A stretch of 64,000 nt of DNA from NCBI GenBank assembly GCA_014529385.2, contig CM043949.1, forward strand, positions 108,495,977 to 108,559,976, written 5' to 3'. Below are positions 1 to 10,745 of this stretch, in pieces. A program made the translations under genes and the position numbers. Every line of letters begins with the position of its first letter. Within the stretch, counting starts at the first letter, position 1. The DNA is from Adiantum capillus-veneris (taxonomy: Eukaryota > Streptophyta > Polypodiopsida > Polypodiales > Pteridaceae). The notes under the pieces are model-generated. The model had not been told where the DNA came from. It did not search any database and worked only from the letters and a program-made list of their open reading frames with translations.

Positions 1-1201
1 AATATCACCAGAGCACGATAGAAAATGATAGAAATAGAAGCTCATGATTTCACCCTGATTGAAAATCAGCTCTATAAACGAGGAAAAGATAACCAGTTTA
101 GGTTGTGTGCAACCGAGAACATCTACATTCCAATCTTGGAACAAGCACATGTAGGGATTAGTGGAGGTCATTTATCAGGGGAAAAGACAAAAAAAGTTGT
201 CCTCACCTCTGGAATATGGTGGCCAACATTACATATGGACGCTAATGAATATACGAAACAATGTGAGTCTTGTCAACGAATAAACGTACCAATAAAGAGG
301 GATGATATGCCCTTACGGCCAATGATGGGAGCCAGAGCTTTTGCCAAGTGGGGGATAGACTTCATAGGACCAATCTCACCCCCTACATACAAAACATATG
401 CCCGATATATCATCGTGGCCACAGATTATCTCACTAACTGGGTAGAGGCTAAAGCTACACAAAAGGCTGATGCCAGGACTAATGCATAATTTTTATATGA
501 AAATATCTTTGTTAGATATGGTCTACCTATAGAAATTGTCACTAAACAAGGCACACATTTCATAAATGAGATAATCAAAAATCTTCTTGAAGAATTCATG
601 ATAGTTCATAAGAAGTCATCTCCCTACCACCCCCAAGCTAATGGCCAAGCAGAAGCCACAAATAAGACCATGTGCACAATCTTAACTAAGATAGTATCAG
701 AGTCTAGAACGAATTGGGATCAAAAGCTACATATGACTTTATGGGCGTATAGGATTGCTTACAAAACCTCGATAGGCACAAGACTGTACAACATGGTGTT
801 TGGACTTAATGATATATTGCCCTATGGAATTCTTAATCCCAACACTAAGAATAGCAAAATGTTTAGAGTGGACAGGTCATGAAATGTCTTCACAAATAGA
901 TGACCTTGAAAATCTAGATGAGCTTTGCTTGAAAGAAGTAGCTTCTATCTATGCACAAAAACGAAGGCAAAAAAGATTTTTTTATTATTAGCATGGACGC
1001 TCCAAAAAATTCAAAACATGCCATTATGTCAGGGTTAACATGCTAAAACAACATGCAAAGAAACTTAAAAATCGAGGGAGGCGACCTTTTGTGATCAAAG
1101 ACTTATCACCAAGTGGGTCCGTCAAGCTTGCTACATTGGATGGGGAAGAAATGCCTAACTGGATTAGTGGTTGTCGACTAAAAAGATTTCATCTACCACA
1201 A
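1..1201 (+). pseudogene. Ty3/gypsy polyprotein, integrase part (decayed, continues left of window)
   Basis: This is the integrase part of a gypsy polyprotein, which inserts retrotransposon cDNA into the nuclear genome. The frame from position 25 shows the zinc-binding region (HVGISGGHLSG followed by CESCQR) and the core start WGIDFIGPI. After an in-frame TAA at 487-489 it continues as FVRYGLPIEIVTKQGTHF and SSPYHPQANGQAEATNK. The second catalytic Asp, normally in a TDQGTHF-like motif, is Lys here; the catalytic Glu is kept. A frameshift near 800-830 moves the C-terminal part (EWTGHEMSSQIDDLE, later RRPFVIKDLSPSGSVKLATL and WISGCRLKRF) to another frame, with a further TAG at 989. Reading continues across the Copia-A insertion into 6385. 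The element is dead. Family assignment rests on these motifs and is firm. Confidence 0.9.
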
Positions 1202-1428
1202 TGTTGGAATTAGGGTTGCAGAGAAACACACACAGCTTGGAGAAGACGAAGGAAGCTCAAGGTACACAATAGAGAGTGTATTCCTTAGTGTGCAATGGAA
1301 AGATAGATAGCCCTAGAGTGATGGGCGTATATACAATGCACGGGGGAAAAAACCTCCTAAAGAGGGAAAAAATGCCCCGGCGGTCCTAGTGTGTTCACAC
1401 ACATCACTACCACATGTATATGGTAACA
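1202..1428 (-). repeat. Copia-A 3' LTR
   Basis: This is the 227-bp terminal repeat downstream of gag-pol in the sense of the element. In the sense direction it starts TGTTACCATATACATG and ends CTAATTCCAACA. It contains a TATA-like stretch (GTATATACGCCC), the probable promoter core. It differs from the other LTR at one position (cagcttggaga here, cagcttcgaga there). Confidence 0.95.
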
Positions 1429-1440
1429 AATCCCCCCTGG
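1429..1440 (-). other. Copia-A polypurine tract
   Basis: The minus-strand sequence CCAGGGGGGATT directly precedes the 3' LTR (TGTTACC...). It has the position and composition of the primer for plus-strand DNA synthesis. Confidence 0.85.
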
Positions 1441-1503
1441 AGTGATGCGGTGAACGAGAGCTGGCACATGAGTAAAGGGAAGTGCCATGCCCTGAGGACA
1501 GGA

Positions 1504-4500
1504 TCAGTCCACAAAGGGGAGTAAGCCCAAAGCTTTGCAGAAAGCTTCAAGCTTCTCACGAGACAATGCCTTTGTGAAAAGATCTGCAAGGTTGTCCTGT
1601 GTTGGCACATAAGCCAAGCTGATCTCTCCTGCTGAGAGCCTCTCCCTGACATAGTGGTAATGCACCTCAATGTGCTTTGTGCGAGCATGAAAAACTGGGT
1701 TCCTCGCAACTGCCAATGTGCTCTGACTGTCAGTGTAGATAGTGTTGGCAGTGTCCTGTCCAACACCCAAGTCAGCCATAAGGCGTCTGAGCCATACACA
1801 CTCAACCTTAGCTGTGAAGACTGCCCTGTACTCAGCCTCACAACTCGAAGTGGCCACAGTAGGTTGCTTCTTGCTCAACCATGATATACATGAACTGCCA
1901 AGCATGAAACAAAAACCACTTGTGGACACTCGCGTGTCAAAACAACCAGCCCAATCTGAGTCCGAAAAAGCATGTAAGTCTGGCGGCAATGATCCCCCCT
2001 TGGGATAAAACAAGCCAAGATGTAAAGTGCCACTAAGGTAGCTGAAAATCCTCTTGACAGCCTGCCAATGCTTGGACCCTGGGCTATGCATAAATCTGCT
2101 GACCTGCGAGACTGCAAACTGAATATCTGGCCTCGTGTTGCATACATAAATGAGGCAGCCAACAGCAGTTTGGTAAAGAGTGACATCAGCAGGATCGCCA
2201 GCATCATGTAGACTCAACTTCAAACCTGTTTCCATGGGAGTGGCAATAGGTTTGCAATCCTCAAGTCCAAACTTACATAGCAATGTCTCTATGTAACTTT
2301 TCTGACACAAGGCAATACCACCATCACACTGCTTAAACTGTATACCCAAGTAATGATGCAACAGCCCCAAATCTTTCATCTTGAAAGTAGCATTCAAATC
2401 AGCCTTAAATTCAGCAATATGTCTCTCATTTGGTCCAGTGATCAGCAAATCATCAACATAAAGAACCACAATGAGAAATACATCATCCTCACGCTTTACA
2501 TACAATGTGCTTTCTGTTGGACTGTTACGAAAGCCTCGTTTAACCAAATGAGTGTCAGCTTTCTCATACCAAGCACGAGGAGATTGCTTCAACCCATACA
2601 AAGCCTTCTTACATTTGCACACTTTGTCCTCTTGTCCTTTTATGACAAAACCGCGAGGCTGCGTTACATAAACTTCCTCAAATATGTCACCATTCAAGAA
2701 AGCAGTAACAATGTCTGATTGATGTACATCCCAACCAAAATGAGCTGCCAATGCACATAGAAAACGCACAGTAGTCATACGACAAGTGGGAGCAAAAGTC
2801 TCTTCATAATCTATGCCTTTTTGTTGTGCATAACCCTTTGCAACAAGTCGAGCCTTATGGCGATCGATCTCACCATCCGGCTTGCGTTTCAACTTGTAAA
2901 GCCACTTCGTACCAATGGCCTTTTTGCCAGGAGGCAAATCACATAAAGTCCATGTGTCATTCTCTATAAGTGCATCATATTCTGATTTCATGGCAGCAAT
3001 CCAATTTTCTGAATTCTGTGCTTCATCAAAAGACAGAGGCTCCTCAACATCATGTAAACTAGACACAGCCAAAGCATAACAATCTGATGCATAAGATGCA
3101 TGGCGAGAGCCTGAACGAGTACGACTAGATAAAGGTGCATCCAATTTACTGTCACGCAAAGTGTGCACCAGCCATTTTGGCATACCTCTAGCCTGCTCAT
3201 TTTCAGCCCTTTCCTCATCAAGTACATCATGTACATCTGCATCAGTAATAGGCTGTTCTAAAACATTTTCAGAAACCCCCATAGGCTGTACATTTGCCTC
3301 ATTGGAACTTACATTCGTATTTCCACCACTGAAAAGAGGCAACAAAGTGTCATAAATGTCCTGTGAGCTTACATTACTGTCTCTAGTACATGACAGCAAG
3401 GGTTGAACAGAATCTTCCACAAACACTACATCCCGTGAAACCAAAATACGTTTTGTTTGCGGATGATACAACCTGTAACCTTTGCTTTCAGCACTATAAC
3501 CAACAAAAATACATTTGACAGCCTTATCATCCAATTTTCTGCGCTGCACTTGTGGCACCAAAGCATATGCCAAACAGCCAAAAACACGCATGTGCTCAAT
3601 AGAAGGTTTTCTATCATGCCATGCTTCATATGGAGTAATAGACTGCAAAGCTTTCGTAGGACACCTGTTAAGTACATAAGTGGCACACATGATGGCCTCA
3701 AGCCAAAAAGAATGCGGCAAAGCTTGACTTTTGACCATACATCGTGCCATTTCCGTTAGTGACCTGTTTTTCCTCTCAGCAACACCATTTTGCTGAGGTG
3801 TATAAGGCACTGTACATTGGTGTTTTATCCCACGACTAGCCAGAAATGCATTAAATTCATGAGACATATACTCCCCCCCTCGATCGGAACGGAGGGTGCC
3901 CATAGTACATTTTGAGACATTTTCAGCCATAGCCAAAAATTGTTTGAAGCACATAAAAACTTCGGACTTCGCTTTAAGCGGAAATACCCACGCATGCCTG
4001 GAGTAATCATCAATGAAAGTCACGAAGTACAGGTAATTGCCCAAGGACGGAGTTTGCATGGGCCCACAAACGTCACTATGCACAAGCTGCAACCTGCATG
4101 TGGCCCTAACTGAACCATCCTTTGGAAACTTAGAACGCTGCATTTTACCCAGAATACAGCCTTCACAAACATGTTTGATAGGTGCTTCAAGAGGCGGCAA
4201 AGAAGCAACCATATCAGATTTCTGCAAACGCAGCAAACTGGCAAAATTCAGATGACCAAAACGTGCATGCCAAAGTTTTGCATCTGAAATAGCCCTTGAA
4301 TCTGCAACAGCATTTGCAAAATTTTGTCCACACTTGTCATACAAAGTGAGCTTATACAGCCCACGGCACAAAAGCCCAGATGCAACAATTTCATCACCAA
4401 AACTGAGATCATGAACTGTACATCTGTCATCCACAAATTTGACTACAAGTCCAAGTCTAGCAAGTGCGGATACAGACAATAGATTCTTCTTGATCCCAGG

Positions 4501-5790
4501 TACATAAAGTGCATCAACAAGTGTGAAGGAACTGCCATTAGCAGCAGTGAGCACAATCTTTCCAACTCCCTGAACTGGATAAGAGGCGTTGTTGGCACAA
4601 GTGACTGAATTCCCATGAGGGACAGACTCGAGAGAGGTAAACAATTCACGATGTGAGGTAATGTGCTTTGTAGCACCACTGTCGAAATACCACACATGTG
4701 AATCTGCAGCAACTGACAAGCATGCATCATGGACAGCAGGATTGTAAGTGCACTCTGCGCTAAAAGCCCAGTCTGCATCAACATCAGCATCACAATCTCC
4801 TTTCACAGAAGACTCAACAATGGCTGCATTTGTAGTGGAACCAGCATTTGCAGTGGAACCACCCTCTTTCTTCTTAGCCTCTTTGGCCTTCAACTTAGGA
4901 CACGACTTGATCAAGTGATCATTGGCTTTACAATAATGGCAACGCATCTTCTTTTTGCCCTTATCACCAGAATTGCCAGACGAAGTGCTGCCAGCAGAAG
5001 CATTAGGAACAGAATTTTTGCCACTCGCAGCAGAACCATAAGAAGTGGCTGCATTATTGTTACCACCCTTTCTTTGAGAAGCAATAAAAGCCTGTTCAAC
5101 TGCACGCTGCCTAGTCCTGTTTTTTCTAGAAAGTGACTCTTGCAACAGCAATGTGCATAATGCATCAAACTTGACAACTTCAGGATTTCCTTGGGTCATC
5201 AGTCTCCAAGTACTAGCAAAAGTCTGGTAGGAATCTTGTAAGGCATCAAGAACAGTCTGCACAAGGGAACTGTCAGAAATGACTTCACCTGCAGAAATGA
5301 GTTGCTCATTGATATCCTTGACACTAGCAAGGAAAGTGTCCATATCATCTTCCTCATGCATAATCTTCGACTCTAGCTCTTTACGCAGCAAAGCAATTTT
5401 AGCCTCATTGCGGCTTGCATAAAGACCTGCTAGAATATCCCAAGCCTGTTTTGTAGATTTTGCTGAACGGATGTGAGGAATAATGGTGCGCTTCACAGAC
5501 AACGCAATCAATGCATGAGCCTGCGCATCCTTAACATCCCAACGAGCTTGTTCTTCTGTAGCCAAAACAACTCTAACAGCTGCAATCCTTGCAGCAAGAC
5601 CTGCAACATCCTCAATATCGCCTACATCTTCAGAACCAGGACGTACATCAATGCCCTGCACAATGTTCCAGACACCTTTTGACACAAGAACGTGTTGCAT
5701 CATATAAGCCCACATAGGGTAGTTGTCCCCATCCAACCTGTCCTCAGTAGCAAACATCTTGAACACATCTGTGTTGTTGTTGTCAGCCAT
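1504..5790 (-). CDS. Copia-A gag-pol polyprotein, intact
   Basis: This frame encodes the whole retrotransposon polyprotein. It is open from 5850, but the start is placed at ATG 5790 (MADNNNTDVF), because the sister element Copia-B shows similarity from that point and it sits in a CCATGG context; this gives 1428 residues. Positions below count from 5850. The gag region comes first, with a CCHC knuckle (CHYCKANDHLIKSC) near 303. The protease motif WYFDSGATKH is near 388. The integrase zinc-binding start LWHARFGHLN is near 527, and the DDE core lies around 592 (HSDVCGP), 653 (LRSDRGGEY) and 690 (NGVAERKN). The reverse transcriptase runs from about 1018 to VVLYVDDLLI near 1133. RNase H has DSDWAGC near 1297 and SSCEAEYRA near 1340. 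All key catalytic residues are visible. It should act in cytoplasmic virus-like particles and then in the nucleus. Confidence 0.96.
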   Translation of the reverse strand: MADNNNTDVFKMFATEDRLDGDNYPMWAYMMQHVLVSKGVWNIVQGIDVRPGSEDVGDIEDVAGLAARIAAVRVVLATEEQARWDVKDAQAHALIALSVKRTIIPHIRSAKSTKQAWDILAGLYASRNEAKIALLRKELESKIMHEEDDMDTFLASVKDINEQLISAGEVISDSSLVQTVLDALQDSYQTFASTWRLMTQGNPEVVKFDALCTLLLQESLSRKNRTRQRAVEQAFIASQRKGGNNNAATSYGSAASGKNSVPNASAGSTSSGNSGDKGKKKMRCHYCKANDHLIKSCPKLKAKEAKKKEGGSTANAGSTTNAAIVESSVKGDCDADVDADWAFSAECTYNPAVHDACLSVAADSHVWYFDSGATKHITSHRELFTSLESVPHGNSVTCANNASYPVQGVGKIVLTAANGSSFTLVDALYVPGIKKNLLSVSALARLGLVVKFVDDRCTVHDLSFGDEIVASGLLCRGLYKLTLYDKCGQNFANAVADSRAISDAKLWHARFGHLNFASLLRLQKSDMVASLPPLEAPIKHVCEGCILGKMQRSKFPKDGSVRATCRLQLVHSDVCGPMQTPSLGNYLYFVTFIDDYSRHAWVFPLKAKSEVFMCFKQFLAMAENVSKCTMGTLRSDRGGEYMSHEFNAFLASRGIKHQCTVPYTPQQNGVAERKNRSLTEMARCMVKSQALPHSFWLEAIMCATYVLNRCPTKALQSITPYEAWHDRKPSIEHMRVFGCLAYALVPQVQRRKLDDKAVKCIFVGYSAESKGYRLYHPQTKRILVSRDVVFVEDSVQPLLSCTRDSNVSSQDIYDTLLPLFSGGNTNVSSNEANVQPMGVSENVLEQPITDADVHDVLDEERAENEQARGMPKWLVHTLRDSKLDAPLSSRTRSGSRHASYASDCYALAVSSLHDVEEPLSFDEAQNSENWIAAMKSEYDALIENDTWTLCDLPPGKKAIGTKWLYKLKRKPDGEIDRHKARLVAKGYAQQKGIDYEETFAPTCRMTTVRFLCALAAHFGWDVHQSDIVTAFLNGDIFEEVYVTQPRGFVIKGQEDKVCKCKKALYGLKQSPRAWYEKADTHLVKRGFRNSPTESTLYVKREDDVFLIVVLYVDDLLITGPNERHIAEFKADLNATFKMKDLGLLHHYLGIQFKQCDGGIALCQKSYIETLLCKFGLEDCKPIATPMETGLKLSLHDAGDPADVTLYQTAVGCLIYVCNTRPDIQFAVSQVSRFMHSPGSKHWQAVKRIFSYLSGTLHLGLFYPKGGSLPPDLHAFSDSDWAGCFDTRVSTSGFCFMLGSSCISWLSKKQPTVATSSCEAEYRAVFTAKVECVWLRRLMADLGVGQDTANTIYTDSQSTLAVARNPVFHARTKHIEVHYHYVRERLSAGEISLAYVPTQDNLADLFTKALSREKLEAFCKALGLLPFVD

Positions 5791-6138
5791 GGTAAATGCT
5801 GCACCTGATGTGAAAACTGCCCGAAAATAGGAGAAATGGAGCGGGAACAACTTGTGCTATATAGCACAAACCGTAGAAGACTATAAGGCACCTGTTATGC
5901 AGAAAACGGCACTGACAGAAAATCTGCACAAAATGACGAAATAACCTGTGCAGTACTGCCCGTAGTGGAAACGGAGGCCGAAATGAGCCCAAATCAAAAT
6001 TCTGAGCAGACCTAGCTCTTCGAGCTATCCCAAAATATTTGTCGACCTGCGAACGCTTGCCAAAGCTCACTGAAATCGGAGAAAGTGAGCAAGCGTGTGC
6101 TAGAGCAGCTGGCGACTAAGCCCGGGAGGACGTGACCT

Positions 6139-6150
6139 GCTCTGATACCA
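6139..6150 (-). other. Copia-A primer-binding site (initiator-Met tRNA)
   Basis: On the minus strand this reads TGGTATCAGAGC, the usual plant retrotransposon site complementary to the 3' end of initiator-Met tRNA. It starts two bases after the 5' LTR. It primes minus-strand DNA synthesis. Confidence 0.93.
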
Positions 6151-6152
6151 AT

Positions 6153-6379
6153 TGTTGGAATTAGGGTTGCAGAGAAACACACACAGCTTCGAGAAGACGA
6201 AGGAAGCTCAAGGTACACAATAGAGAGTGTATTCCTTAGTGTGCAATGGAAAGATAGATAGCCCTAGAGTGATGGGCGTATATACAATGCACGGGGGAAA
6301 AAACCTCCTAAAGAGGGAAAAAATGCCCCGGCGGTCCTAGTGTGTTCACACACATCACTACCACATGTATATGGTAACA
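6153..6379 (-). repeat. Copia-A 5' LTR
   Basis: This is the 227-bp terminal repeat upstream of gag-pol and should carry the element's promoter. It is bounded on the right by the CACAA target duplication (6380-6384). It is almost identical to the 1202-1428 copy. Confidence 0.95.
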
Positions 6380-6384
6380 CACAA

Positions 6385-7038
6385 ATCCCAAATATGCTCC
6401 AACAAATCCATCACGCAAAGAGACGGATGCAAGCACAACAAAAAATTACTGCAGAAGCTCAAGCAGAGGCCAAGGAAAGTATATAAAAAAGGAAGCTTCT
6501 TCGACAACGACAACAAGATGGACCACCTCTGAATATAAATGCCATTCAAGTAACAAGCTTTGAAAACGAGACCATATAGGATCCTGAAATTGATGTCAAA
6601 ATAGGACACAATCAAGTGAAAGCCACAACAATGCTTGATTCGGGAGCTCAAGGATTCTTGATCTCGTACAGCCTTTACAAGCAACTTTAACTCGACAATC
6701 AATTACAAGAAATGAAACAAAAACTCCACAATTATTTAGAACACTCAATTAAGGTCATGGGATGGATGGTGCTTATAGTACAGGTCAACCAACATGTCTA
6801 TCCACATAAATTCTATGTGGTAGAAGATACACACACACAGCATGCCTTATTTCTAGGGCTGTGAGTATACAATCTGATTCAAAAAAATAGCAAGTTCCTT
6901 TCGTTACAAAAGCTGCAAACAAAGGAAAGAGTCCCTTACAAGCACCCATTGTCCAATAGTGGATTCCAAAGAGACATATTGGGCAGGAAGAGCAAGTCAC
7001 TAAGACAAAGACTCCATTCCACAACGGGAGCTCAATAA
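6385..7038 (+). pseudogene. Gypsy polyprotein continued: post-integrase extension with retropepsin-like domain
   Basis: If Copia-A and one copy of its target duplication are removed, the integrase C-terminal frame ending at 1201 reads straight on at 6385. The extension first has a basic/Gln-rich stretch (HHAKRRMQAQQKITAEAQ). It then has an aspartic-protease-like segment with TTMLDSGAQGFLIS around 6622-6666 and a later YVVEDTHTQHALFLGL ending at 6861. In-frame stops at 6484, 6577, 6688 and 6862 show decay, but the frame does not shift for about 650 nt. In standard gypsy elements the protease precedes reverse transcriptase, so a retropepsin-like domain after integrase is unusual. The alternative is a rearrangement that joined two element copies in frame by chance. 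Confidence 0.6.
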
Positions 7039-7740
7039 ATCATAATCCAAAGGACAAAAGTCACCAAAGTGCACCCCAACAAAACCCACATAGTATGTAC
7101 AACAAAGCTATCAAGCAGATTTGGATCAAGAAGGATCAAGTGGCCAGGGAGGAGCAACAAAAATTGCAGGTAACTCCCCAATGACATCTAATACAAACAG
7201 GAAGCCAAAACCGAACTCTTGCCAAAAACAGATATGGGTACCAAAGAAGCTACTCAGGGCTCAAAGCCAGCATACAAGAATCTGGATTCAAAAGCATACA
7301 AGAACTACCAGTACACAACTTCCACAAACAAACAACGGCAAGTTCCAGTCAAATTATACCCAAAGTTCAAATTTGGAAACCTAAACAAAGAACAGTCACA
7401 GATTCAAAGACAAGGGGCAGTCTGGCTTCACAAACTCTGTTGACTATCAAAGAAAGAGCAAGAATTCTAGAGCGTTTATTGTTTCGACGACCTCCCCAGG
7501 AGCATACTCCCTTATGAAGCTTCAACATCGAATGCCAATAAGCATTAAGCTTATACCTTCCTCTTGCACATCATTAATTTTTACATGCATTGCTTGAGTG
7601 CATATAGGGCTGCATTACATGGCCAGCATTAGCACTTTCTTGAGTCCCATACACAGCACATGCCCGAGGGCGCTACATTGTCGTTCAAGAGGACTTCGAC
7701 TAGGAAGGAGGGAGGCGTTTCAATGCGGAACCAACACGCT
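7039..7740 (+). other. 3' region of the decayed gypsy element
   Basis: No convincing protein similarity is visible. Short open stretches (for example 7219-7443) are rich in Lys, Gln and Thr and resemble decayed low-complexity coding sequence. A purine-rich AGGAAGGAGGGAGG at about 7709-7722 could be the polypurine tract, with an LTR starting soon after. Confidence 0.4.
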
Positions 7741-10069
7741 ACAAGTGTAAAAAAGAGGCACTGTTTTCCATGATTTTCATGGGTTTTTGCGTTTGATTGC
7801 GAGTATTTTGGTAAACCTAAGTAGATATGCCCCTAATTATTGTGTGATAACAGATGACAGATAACATTTGACAAAGGACAAACACCAAGATGAGCCTCTA
7901 GATGTGTGTATATATGTAAAAATTGCAGTTTTAATGGAGAAAAAGTAAGAAAATAGATCCATCCAAACAAAAACACTATAGATAGATATTTATATTATGC
8001 TATTATCTAATTATCTTGATCTTTGGACAATTTTTTGGTCAAGTTAGATAATTTCCTTTATTTTTTATTAATTTTCAACAAAAAACAAAGAGAAATAAAA
8101 AAAAGCAGGTGAAATGACGACATGGGGACAAAATAAAAATATGGGAGTGATCAATAAGTGAATGGCAGCTTATGGTGAAGACAAAATGCAAATATGAGAA
8201 AAGTTGCGAAAAGCCAAATTGGCCGATTTTTTGTCTAAATGACATTTTTTTTAAAAACAGAGCAACCGGAGTCCAAATGTAGAAATTTCTGAGCCTAAAG
8301 TACATATCACAACAAGATAGGAGCACATGTCATATGTTGGTAAAAAGTGGTCCAGAGAGCCTCGATATAAGTTCCTTTGGGCCCACTTAGTAGCTCATTT
8401 TCACTATTCACAAGTGAGAGAGAGCTTGGGAGACCTAGAGAGATCGGATCTTCTGCGATTCTATACGACGCACACAACACACCGACCGGCACCATATATG
8501 AGAGGTAGACTCATTACCATGAGCTTTTCTTGTTCTACACTCTCTTTGTCACGAAAAACTTTAAAAAAACGGCAATGTGGCTTCGCATGGAAGAAACTCA
8601 AATGGGCCCGTAACGCATCAACCACCCAATTGGTAGCTACAAAACTTGACAGGGGGTTAACCCTAACCTAAAAGAACACATCTATGACCTCCAATGTGGG
8701 TTTAGGTCAACCGGAAAAGCCCTAACCTCTTCGGGCACCACAGAGACTGATCTGGAAGGAATCGCCGAAATGACGTGAAACTTCATGATAAGATACGTCT
8801 CGAGCATGTCTATAAGCCAAGAGAGCCTCCTCCCAAGTCATTCATCAAAAAGTGGACTAAAACATTGGGCAAAGCTTCGGAACCACAAAGCGTCGTTTGG
8901 GTCTCACGGCCAAGCTAGGTGTCCGTTTGCCACCAGACTTCACATGCATCATTGACATATCATCAACAACCAACATGTAAGGTCAAACGCCAAGAAAAAT
9001 TTTCATCGATAGTCTCCTCAACAAAAGACGCTTTTTGAGCTACAAATCATTAAAAGAAGGTACCGAGAAGTCCAATTGATACATCAAGGCCATGGCAGGA
9101 TGCCCCACATCATCCACATGCAGGGGAATTAAAGATCAAGAAGAACATTTTATGAAAACACGTCCACAACTGAACAAATCTCTTTCGGAGACTAAAATGC
9201 CAAATAGGGAGTTTCTGAGCTGAAGAACTGACTTTTAGAAGTGGAAACCAACTAGTAGGGCTTAGGGCACAACCACAAAACACCTCAAGGCATCAAAACC
9301 ATTTTTTATCATTGAAGACATCATACGCATATGATGTCTCACAATAAGATTTGGCACAAGAAGCACTCACAAGACTTCACCAAACCATTTTGCATACACT
9401 ACACATGGAGCACATAAACTTTCATCAAATTTGGAGCCAATTAGGATACTCAAGACCCATAAAACACAAAGTCTCAGCCTAATTTCATTTTTTGGCTTTG
9501 GACTTATCAAAAGAGCTTCAAATCATGTGAAATTTTATACACAGCATAAACATAGCCCATATATCACACGCCTATGCTCAGAAATGCATTTTGTAGAAAT
9601 AGACATTATACACGTATAAAGTCTAATCCTGTCAGAGGAGTGCTGCCAACATTTTGATCATCCAGACTTTTAAAGCATATCACACCTAGCCTCTACACCA
9701 AATTTGGACAAAATTGGGAATGATTTGATCACTACTCACATCAATTTCAAGATCAAAGTGTAATAACCTGTTTTTATGACCTTGAGCTCAAAAACACTTG
9801 TCCAATTTCATGTGTGCACCTATCAAAGCCTTGTAAACATCATGGACTATCTCTACAACAAGTCTGGGCCAAGAATTCTTAAATAGACATTATACGCGCA
9901 TAATGTCTACTAGCCCTGAAATGACAGGCTATCATGGTTTTGAAGCCTCTAGCTCTTTGAACACATCATCATGAGCCGCCTCAGCACACTTCAATAAAAA
10001 ATGGATGTGTTGTGTTTTGACCTTCATTCACTCAAAAGAACGGAATCATGTGTAATGACACCTCTTGAA
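7741..10069. other. Non-coding, LTR-like repetitive sequence
   Basis: About 2.3 kb without a supported gene. It lies between the 3' end of one gypsy element and the recognisable LTR end of the next, so it is probably long-LTR sequence of one or both. Within it, 9300-9910 is a diffuse repeat of about 285 bp marked by three palindromes. Confidence 0.45.
9316..9908. repeat. Three phased 24-bp palindromes in a ~285-bp repeat
   Basis: Inverted repeats lie at 9316-9339, 9601-9624 and 9885-9908, with starts 285 and 284 bp apart. The first has perfect 10-bp arms (AGACATCATA / TATGATGTCT) around CGCA. The second has AGACATTATA and TATAAAGTCT around CACG, with one mismatch. The third has AGACATTATA and CATAATGTCT around CGCG, mismatched only at the innermost pair. 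Flanking words such as CAAATTTGGA recur between units, so this looks like an old tandem duplication. Confidence 0.75.
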
Positions 10070-10327
10070 GCCTTTTGACACCATAATACAAATCCTTTTG
10101 GAGGGGGGACCGGTTCCATGTAAATCCGGTCCTCAACTATTGTCAATAGCTTACTTTCTCTCTCTTTTAAAGTATTGTTCATGCTATCTAACTAGGTGTT
10201 ATGATTTTTGTTGCTCTCTCTACCCAAGCACTCTTGTTATGCTCATTAGGAATCTATTCTAATGAAATGCTCACTATGTTCATGCTAATTTCTGCTACAC
10301 ACAAGTTACGAGGGCATTAATGTTACA
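10070..10327 (+). repeat. 3' end of a Ty3/gypsy LTR
   Basis: The block ends TTAATGTTACA and is followed after one base by an initiator-Met primer-binding site. A diverged inverted copy lies at 28542-28780, which supports it as a dispersed repeat. Both carry a shared GGACCGG(T/A)T word, a CTCTCTCTTTT-like tract and the AATGTTACA end. The LTR start was not located. Confidence 0.75.
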
Positions 10328-10328
10328 T

Positions 10329-10340
10329 TGGTATCAGAGC
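10329..10340 (+). other. Gypsy primer-binding site (initiator-Met tRNA)
   Basis: TGGTATCAGAGC begins one base after the LTR end. It marks the start of the interior of the gypsy element at 10329-14613. Confidence 0.88.
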
Positions 10341-10745
10341 ACAAGGTTTCTCTTTTCTTGCTCAAGAAGGGAGGTCCTGAAGCTAGCTATAAATGGTTGG
10401 TACTATTAATTGCATTTGAGTAAGTAGAATAGAGATTTTTCAGCCTTGCAATGCTCCTACCTTCGTGAAGATAACGAGGCATCACCGTTGAGAGCTATGG
10501 TCTTAATAGTGGAGTCCTACGGCGCTTGCCTACGTCTTAACCACTATTGAGCTATTAAAAGCTTGACAGGAGATGGTGTTGTTTTGGTGTTGAACGACCC
10601 TCTCTTCTATTCCTTGCAATTAATGGTATTTGAATCACGGGTACAGTAGCTTGAATGCTTTTTTCTAAAGGGGTAAAGAGGAGTAGCAACCAGGGCTTGA
10701 AGTGCCAAAGTACACCTAAAATTTTTACACCTAAAAGTTGTTAAA

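Larger units (their letters stand above)
1202..6379 (-). mobile_element. Copia-A: complete young Ty1/copia LTR retrotransposon
   Basis: This is a full-length element of 5178 bp lying inside the older gypsy sequence. The two LTRs (1202-1428 and 6153-6379) are 227 bp each and differ at one base by eye. They end in TG...CA and are flanked by the direct repeat CACAA (1197-1201 and 6380-6384). A primer-binding site matching TGGTATCAGAGC and a G-rich polypurine tract sit inside the LTRs on the minus strand, and one uninterrupted gag-pol frame fills the interior. Near-identical LTRs plus an open frame point to recent insertion and possible activity. Domain order (integrase before reverse transcriptase) is that of Ty1/copia. 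Confidence 0.97.

Noticed and set aside
1407-5891. Many open frames on both strands inside Copia-A, such as 4729-5136 (+) and 4443-4793 (-)
   Set aside because: They are alternative-frame shadows of the 1428-codon gag-pol and show no independent motif. The same applies within Copia-B.
8620-8700. Telomere-like GGGTTAACCCTAACCTAAA
   Set aside because: It is a single short stretch with no repeated TTTAGGG units.
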